NCBI GenBank assembly: GCA_027946365.1
Contig: JAPEUQ010000012.1
Span: 1,054,001 to 1,118,000, forward strand
From: Kalmusia sp. IMI 367209
Lineage: Eukaryota > Ascomycota > Dothideomycetes > Pleosporales > Didymosphaeriaceae
Direction of reading: 5' to 3'
Length of the DNA stretch: 64,000 bases
In this document: positions 58,636-64,000 of the stretch, one piece after another
Layout of the letters: each line of letters begins with the position of its first letter
Position numbering within the stretch: the stretch's first letter is position 1
The notes under the pieces: generated by a model
Database searches by the model: none
What the model was told of the DNA's origin: nothing
What the model saw: the letters and a program-made list of their open reading frames with translations, nothing else
Made by a program: the position numbers and the translations under genes

Positions 58636-59078
58636 GAACGAAAAATCAAAGTATGAACGACATGTAGAAGAAGAAGAATACAACGAAGAAGAGCGAATTG
58701 GGCTGGCGGTGGTGCAGTGCGGTGCTCTCGGAGATGCTAAAAGAGCTCACGGGCTGACGCGAGTCCCTGCCAAGCCGGGAATGATGGAAGGTGGCCCCTG
58801 GTCTGGGGACGCTGCGCCCGCCCAGTATCGAAATAGCAGTCTGGCCACCACATATCCCGACTGTTCTCGCATTGATGCCTCGGGTATCCGTTAAGTGTGC
58901 ATCGGCCTCGATATGGTTATCGGAAGTCTTGGCTACATCACTTCCTACATCAGCCACATCGGTTTACATCTTCGATTAAAGCCACCCAGTATCATTGTAG
59001 CCACGAGACAACTCGTGTCGAGGGTTTGTCCGACCCAGTATGCACATTTTCTCGGTCGTAGTGGTATGCAAAGCGCCG
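58636..59078. other. Intergenic between mannosidase and thioesterase genes
   Basis: A short GAA/AGA-rich stretch near 58665-58692 lies in the mannosidase leader. No gene supported. Confidence 0.4.
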
Positions 59079-59870
59079 TCACTCTAGTGGCGGTACAACC
59101 TTCTCTGACCACGTACACAAGTCTCGCAACTCTGCACTCCCCATAGCATGTCCCATACCTTGGTACTCCTTCACTGTCAACTGCTCCTGCTTGAATCCAA
59201 GTTCCAACAACTTGTTCGAACAGAGTGGAAGATATCGTTTCGGCACTAGCATATCCCTGGTTCCTCTTGCGAGGAACACCTGAATATCGTCGTTTGTCTT
59301 CACTAGTAAGCCAGCTTCATCTCTGAGCTGTGGGATGTTCTCGGCCAATGGCAGATAGCCAGACAAGCCTACTAAACCTCCTAGCCTGCCTGCGTATTTG
59401 CTGGATGTCAAGCCCGTGAAGAGCGCCATCGCATGGCCCTGGGAAAACCCACCCAAGACCAGTCTCTTTTCTGGAATACCCTGGGTGACTAGTTCATCAA
59501 TCAATGAGACGAGGTAGTCCGTACTGGACTCAATCCCTTCCCTGTCTTCATCTTCCTCAAGCTCTGGTCTTGACAGCGGGAAGGGCGAGAGTCTCGTAGG
59601 CATATACCATGCAGTAGACACGAGCTCGTGATTGTGGAGGGCATTCGGGAGTACCCAGGACATGTAGGGTAATTTTCCTGCGGCTTGGAACTGACGTGCA
59701 ATGGCTGGACTCGGATTCAGTGGAAGTCAATCTGAGATGGCCAACGCACACTCGAGACCGGCAGCATCATCCCCAAGGCCGTGTACGAATATGAAAGCTG
59801 CAGATGTTGAAGGATCTTTAGATGGTATAGATGGGGCGATAATGGTTGGAGGAATCCGCTCAGTTGACAT
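59079..59870 (-). CDS. Acyl-protein thioesterase 1-like alpha/beta hydrolase
   Basis: Two exons: 59870-59750 and 59704-59079 with a 45-nt intron; 248 residues. Marks of the phospholipase/carboxylesterase (APT1) family are FIFVHGLGDDAAG (oxyanion region), SWVLPNALHN, the nucleophile elbow LVLGGFSQGHAMAL (Ser about 128), the Asp in ARGTRDMLVP and the His in YQGMGHAMG. APT1 enzymes remove palmitate from cysteines of cytosolic proteins and have lysophospholipase activity. The catalytic triad is complete. Length is close to the usual 225-250. The intron lies just after the oxyanion-region glycines. Confidence 0.88.
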
Positions 59871-60141
59871 GGTGCATGAATGCGTGGCTGAGCTTCTACT
59901 ATGGACGCTGAGAAGAAGAACGGTATGGACGCGGTATCAAAGTCTTAACGTATTTCAACTACACCAAGAAAGCAATCTAGAATAAGGTCAAGGAATGCTT
60001 CTACTGACACATCACATACCTAGCTTTCCAACGTACCCCGCATCTAGCCGACCCCGTCGCGTCTACTCTACGCGTGATCATGTGAGCGCCACCGACTTCC
60101 GATCGGAAGCCGCTCCTACATCTCTCCAACACCACTCGACA

Positions 60142-60971
60142 ATGCCGCACGTAGAGGTCCTTCCAAATTCATCTGCTTCATTAGCTCCAGGATGGACCTA
60201 TGTTGTAGACACGGGCTACGATCCCTCTAAAATCGCCATTAACCCTAAAAACAAAAAGCGCGCTGCTGCCAATCCGAACCAGCGTGGCGAGCATGAGCTC
60301 AGTTCGCGACAGCAGACGGCAATCGCACGACGCATAGCAGAGCTGAACAGAGACAATGATCCAAAGCAGAGCATCTCAGTACCCGGGAAGACATGTATGC
60401 TTTCTGTGCAGATTTCCTCCCTGTCCTTGTGTTGACTGGTATTGTAGCCATCCCGAAGACGCAGAATGCCCGAAGAATCATACAGTACCAGAGGCAGATC
60501 AAACACTGGCTGGATGATGAGGAAGCTCAGCTTGCACTCGTGCAGCAAGCACCGCAGCCGAGGTCCACGACGATAGCCTCCCGCCTAGCTGCTCAACCGC
60601 TACGAAGACCCAGCATCATGGCTACCGTGCCGCCCACACCCTCGGAAGCAACTCCTGCGCCGGTCGCAGCTACGCCGAAGAAGCCCATGGCATCTCATAT
60701 GGACCTTGACGATGATCCTCTTCTCGATATTGATAGCTCCATGCCACCTCCGATTAACCCCGCTGAGCTCGACGCTCTGCTGTCTGCGCCCCCGCTGTCG
60801 TACGCTGCCTCGCATGTCGCTCCTCCGCCGCCTGGAGGCCCACCGCCACGGCACTTCTGCGATAATTGTGGTTATTGGGGAAAGATTAGATGCTTGAAGT
60901 GTGGGGTGCGTGTATGTGGCATGGAATGTAAGGACGCACACGAAGCGACTCGCTGTCTAAAATGGGCGTGA
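60142..60971 (+). CDS. HIT-type zinc finger protein, Vps71/Swc6-like
   Basis: Two exons: 60142-60394 and 60448-60971, 258 residues. The start ATG follows cgaca and heads MPHVEVLPNSSASLAPGWTY. A central Arg/Gln-rich helical region (ARRIIQYQRQIKHWLDDEE) is followed by a Pro/Ala-rich linker. The C-terminal zf-HIT domain has CDNCGYWGKIRCLKCGVRVC and then CKDAHEATRC, with all eight zinc ligands. A C-terminal HIT finger after a basic helical region is the plan of Vps71/Swc6 (ZNHIT1), a subunit of the SWR1 complex that exchanges H2A.Z. Other HIT-finger proteins (Hit1, Bcd1) place the finger first, so the position favours Vps71. Confidence 0.82.
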
Positions 60972-61535
60972 TACCTGCATTTGAGCAACGACAAAACCTG
61001 CATTCTGGCGTCAAATGATTGAAGATACCCATGGGCGATGTACAATAGCTTCACTGCATAAGTGTAAGGATAGCAAGGTATTTGCATCACTTGGTGCACG
61101 TGAGAACTATCCTTCGTATATACACGGGGTACTGATTCTGGATATAATTTGCAGGCCACCTGCGAGTCTGAGAAGATGCTTCTCTATCTCCAAAGACCGA
61201 GCGGGTGAGCCGTGGCGGCAAATGATGCTATGCAGCTTATGGCCAATAGCAACTCCCGAGCGACGGTGGAGTTCCGCATCCAAAATTACGAAATCCATCT
61301 TAGCCCGTTTAACTCCACATGCTCCGCGTCACGCCCCAGGCATGGCATCATGTTTACTTGAAGTGCCCACATACGTCGTATGTACCTTGTTCGGGTGCAA
61401 TGGTAGTTAACGAAGCTAGGAGAGATATATATACCAAGTGCTGTGCGTGCCAGTCTCAGAATTTACCTAACTCCAGCTATTCGAATCATCCTCTCATCAA
61501 CGTCTCCATCTTTCTGTCGTGAACTCAATCTTGCA
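60972..61535. other. Intergenic, short-chain dehydrogenase promoter
   Basis: Nothing gene-like is supported; a TATA-like ATATATATAC lies near 61425. Confidence 0.45.
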
Positions 61536-62525
61536 ATGTCAACCGCCTCGCCCCTCCCATACAACCGTCAGAATGCACTTGCGTCCGTCATAGCAGCCGA
61601 CAACGCCTCCCACATTACTGGGAAGATTATTCTCACCACCGGGGTCTCCCCCAACGGCACAGGCGCCATCTTTGTAGAAACAATCGCAAAACACAACCCC
61701 AAGCTGCTCATCCTCGCTGGTCGCAACCCTACGAAAGTCCAAGTCACCGTCTCCAAAATCGCTTCTATCAGCCCATCCGTCCAAATTCGCATCCTCAACC
61801 TCGACCTAGCCTCCCAAGCCAGTGTGCGCAAAGCCGCCACCGAAGTAATCAGCTGGTCAGACGTGCCCAACATAGACGTCGTCATGAACTCCGCAGGCAT
61901 CATGGCAGGCCCGTACCGAGAAACAGAAGAAGGCATCGAAGCGCAGTTTGGCTCCAACCACATTGGGCACTTTCTCTTCACAAATTTGATCATGAGCAAG
62001 ATACTGCAGAGCGAGTCCCCAAGGGTCATTAATGTATCCAGTGATGGTCACCGCCTCGGCCCCATCCGGTTCACAGATCACAACTTTCAAAAGGGCAAGG
62101 TGTATAACCAGTGGGAGGCCTACGGCCAATCCAAGTCTGCGAACATCCTGTTTACGCGTTCGCTCGCAGCCAAACTCGGGCCCAAGGGCCTGCGTTCGTA
62201 TAGCTTGCATCCTGGAGTTCTCTTCGGCACGGCATTATCAGACGGGTTGGGTGAAGCCGACTTCGCAGACTTGAAGAGACTGGATAAAGAGTTGGGGGAG
62301 CCGTTGGGCGAGGATGACGCGGTCTTTGATATTAAGACCGAGGACGAGATGGCGGCTACGCATGTCGTTGCTGCTTTTGATCCGCGGCTAGAGGGATTCG
62401 ATGGGGCTTATTTGGAGGATGGAAACGTAAGTGCGAATGTGAGGCGTACGGCGGCGAGTTTGGGGGATGCAGAGAAACTTTGGGCGTTGAGTGAGAGCTT
62501 GGTGGGGAAGAAATTTGAGTATTGA
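61536..62525 (+). CDS. Short-chain dehydrogenase/reductase (retinol dehydrogenase/WWOX-like)
   Basis: A single exon, 329 residues from ATG 61536; an upstream in-frame start at 61443 is non-ATG. The Rossmann glycine motif reads TTGVSPNGTGA, a variant of TGxxxGxG, and LAGRNPTKVQ follows as the cofactor-specificity loop. Then come VVMNSAGIMAGPY (NNAG motif with Ser for the second Asn), RVINVSSDGHRLG (catalytic Ser) and YGQSKSANILFTRSLA (YxxxK). The end, VVAAFDPRLEGFDGAYLEDG, is common to fungal WWOX/RDH-type members. NADP-dependent reduction or oxidation of a small molecule is expected; the substrate is unknown. Confidence 0.88.
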   Translation: MSTASPLPYNRQNALASVIAADNASHITGKIILTTGVSPNGTGAIFVETIAKHNPKLLILAGRNPTKVQVTVSKIASISPSVQIRILNLDLASQASVRKAATEVISWSDVPNIDVVMNSAGIMAGPYRETEEGIEAQFGSNHIGHFLFTNLIMSKILQSESPRVINVSSDGHRLGPIRFTDHNFQKGKVYNQWEAYGQSKSANILFTRSLAAKLGPKGLRSYSLHPGVLFGTALSDGLGEADFADLKRLDKELGEPLGEDDAVFDIKTEDEMAATHVVAAFDPRLEGFDGAYLEDGNVSANVRRTAASLGDAEKLWALSESLVGKKFEY

Positions 62526-62805
62526 ATTGTGTATGGAATACATGAGGAACCTAGCATAGGCGCAGGTAGCTAGCTATAGAGGCGTGGAAAAAATGAACTT
62601 TTGCCGGTTTTCAAAATATTAGCAACGCCTGCACCTGAGGTATCTTGCTTCTCTTTGAACATGCTTCGACAACATGAGGCACGCAATACAACATCATACA
62701 GTCTCCCAGATAAATCTCCAAATCAGACGTAGCTAGCCACGAAGGATCAAAATGCTGCATGCTGCTGATGAACCACGGGCAGCGCCTACGCTTCAGGTTG
62801 CTCAC

Positions 62806-63999
62806 TCACTTCTCCTTAAACAAATGTATGTTCTCTTCCAAGAACCCATTCCTCGCTAGTTGACCTAGCCATGCTGCGATCGCAGGACCGTAGTCCCAGC
62901 GACGCTGCTCTGCGCGGTCGTTCTCCTCTTGCACCTTGTCTAGCTCATCTTGATACGCCACCACCATGCGCCTCATCTTAGCTACCAGCTTGCGGTGCCG
63001 AATCAACAGCGCCTCCTCATCATCCTCGTCGATAGCGGCCTTGATACTACCAGGAATGAGGCTCGCCGCGCGTTGCTGCTCGCTAATATCGCCCAACCAG
63101 CTCGGACTCGGCGGCTCCCAGTCCTCCTCATCGAGGAGGGCCTTCCAGTCGGTGTTGAGCGCAGTGAGACGATTGTCAACATGCTTGATGGTGTTATCCG
63201 CCTCGCAGATCTGGTTGCGGAGTGGGACAATTGGGGACTGCGTGATGGCGAAGATGCCGTAGTCGTTGTCGCCAGCGGCAATGAGCTTGTTGATGCGGTC
63301 GCTAAGCGCGTCGAACCACATCTCACCTTGGTTCTTATTGTAGGTGCCCATGAGCGTGGGCTGCGTGTCCATGCCGTCGAGCTTCCAGACGTCGCCGTTG
63401 ACGGGCACGAAGGCGATGTAGTGGTGAGCGTGCTCTTCGAAGGCCTCGACGGAATCATCACTCTCTGTTGAGTTGCGGCGGCCCTCCTTCGATCTGGACT
63501 TAGATCTTATAAGACCAGCAGCCTTGGCCTTCGCAGCTCTAGCGGCTTTGGCAGCGACGTACTTGTCGTTCTCTAGCATGTCCATTTTCTTAGCAAAAGA
63601 ATTGTGGATCTTCTTGACGAAGTTCCAGCTTGCGAAGGTCTGGCCGCGGTGGACAGGCGTCATATCTTTGGTGAAGTCTTTAAACTGGCGCATGTGCTCG
63701 CCGATATCAATGTCGGGATCATCTACGTTGAGAAGCGTATGAATCATAGCGAGGGTCGCGCAGCTGTTCTGACCTGGCATTTGATTGGCGAACCAGACGT
63801 GTTTGGGGCACGTGTCCTCCTGCTTCTCGGTGTCGAATTGGCGGTGGCGGAAGAGCAAGACCAGACCGTAGATGGGGGGCTTGGTGATGAGGTCTTCGGG
63901 ATCCATCATGTGGAGCTCCTCAACAGCGGCGCCTTCGATGCCGATCTCACGCAGGATGACGGAAAAGTAGGCGGGTTCGGACTCGATCTCGCAGTAGCC
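62806..63999 (-). CDS. Ubiquitin C-terminal hydrolase (UCH family, UCH37/UCHL5-like), 5' end outside window
   Basis: The minus-strand frame is open from the right edge of the window to the stop at 62806-62808, so the N terminus is missing; about 397 residues are present. The UCH fold is visible: SEPAYFSVILREIGIEGAAV, then HVWFANQMPGQNSCATLAMI with the catalytic Cys, HHYIAFVPVNGDVWKLDGMD with the catalytic His and Asp, and the crossover-loop region in between. That loop holds a Lys/Ala/Arg-rich insertion (AAKAARAAKAKAAG and a Ser/Arg stretch), larger than usual. The C-terminal helical tail (AYQDELDKVQEENDRAEQRR) resembles the extension of UCH37, which binds the proteasome or Ino80. It removes ubiquitin from small adducts or chains. 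Confidence 0.9.
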   Translation of the reverse strand, partial: GYCEIESEPAYFSVILREIGIEGAAVEELHMMDPEDLITKPPIYGLVLLFRHRQFDTEKQEDTCPKHVWFANQMPGQNSCATLAMIHTLLNVDDPDIDIGEHMRQFKDFTKDMTPVHRGQTFASWNFVKKIHNSFAKKMDMLENDKYVAAKAARAAKAKAAGLIRSKSRSKEGRRNSTESDDSVEAFEEHAHHYIAFVPVNGDVWKLDGMDTQPTLMGTYNKNQGEMWFDALSDRINKLIAAGDNDYGIFAITQSPIVPLRNQICEADNTIKHVDNRLTALNTDWKALLDEEDWEPPSPSWLGDISEQQRAASLIPGSIKAAIDEDDEEALLIRHRKLVAKMRRMVVAYQDELDKVQEENDRAEQRRWDYGPAIAAWLGQLARNGFLEENIHLFKEK

Positions 64000-64000
64000 C

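Overview
The window is nuclear DNA of a filamentous ascomycete, most likely a Dothideomycete of the Pleosporales type (inferred from gene content and protein style, not from any search). Genes are compact and dense on both strands. Most have short introns (45-176 nt) with GT..AG ends and CTAAC/CTGAC-like branch sites. A HET-domain gene, a PTR2-type and a hexose transporter, a GMC oxidase and a group of UstYa-type (DUF3328) genes are all typical of such fungi. I call 27 protein genes; exon coordinates come from reading splice sites and checking that reading phases join. I see no rRNA, tRNA, CRISPR or intact transposon.

Layout. 1-8.6 kb: tail of a 3'-5' exonuclease gene, a glutathione S-transferase, a BTB/POZ protein, a DUF2985-like membrane protein and a secreted GMC oxidoreductase. 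10-19.4 kb: an Spt10-like acetyltransferase with an integrase-type zinc finger, a truncated BTB-like ORF, then three adjacent mitochondrial-type genes (an Mtf1/mtTFB-like methyltransferase, ribosomal protein bL31m and a flavin-reductase-like protein). 19.9-28 kb: a peptide transporter, a small His-rich membrane protein, a 3.2-kb stretch without convincing genes and a hexose transporter. 30-39.3 kb: a five-finger C2H2 protein, a HET-domain protein and a Sec14-type lipid transfer protein.

40-54.4 kb is the striking part: a putative, apparently undescribed dikaritin-type RiPP cluster. At its centre, on the minus strand, is a secreted precursor of 207 residues with five near-identical copies of a core containing PIGQFISIWYGEDG, separated by Lys-Arg (Kex2-type) sites. 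Six genes around it (40.1-41.2, 43.3-44.3, 45.0-45.9, 48.3-49.0, 49.9-50.6 and 50.9-51.7 kb) each encode a single-pass membrane protein with two HxxHC motifs, the hallmark of the UstYa family that cyclises ustiloxin, phomopsin, asperipin and victorin peptides. Four look like ordinary UstYa proteins; two form a divergent pair. A small bZIP gene at 53.5 kb is a candidate regulator, and a stalkless kinesin-like gene sits inside the cluster. The likely pathway, inferred by analogy, is: secretion of the precursor, Kex2 cutting at the KR sites, then oxidative crosslinking of the core by the HxxHC proteins. No tyrosinase, methyltransferase, peptidase or transporter gene of the pathway is visible here.

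55-64 kb returns to housekeeping genes: Tsr3 (18S rRNA modification), a GH47 alpha-1,2-mannosidase, an acyl-protein thioesterase, a HIT-finger protein of the Vps71/Swc6 type, a short-chain dehydrogenase and a UCH-family deubiquitinase that runs off the window.
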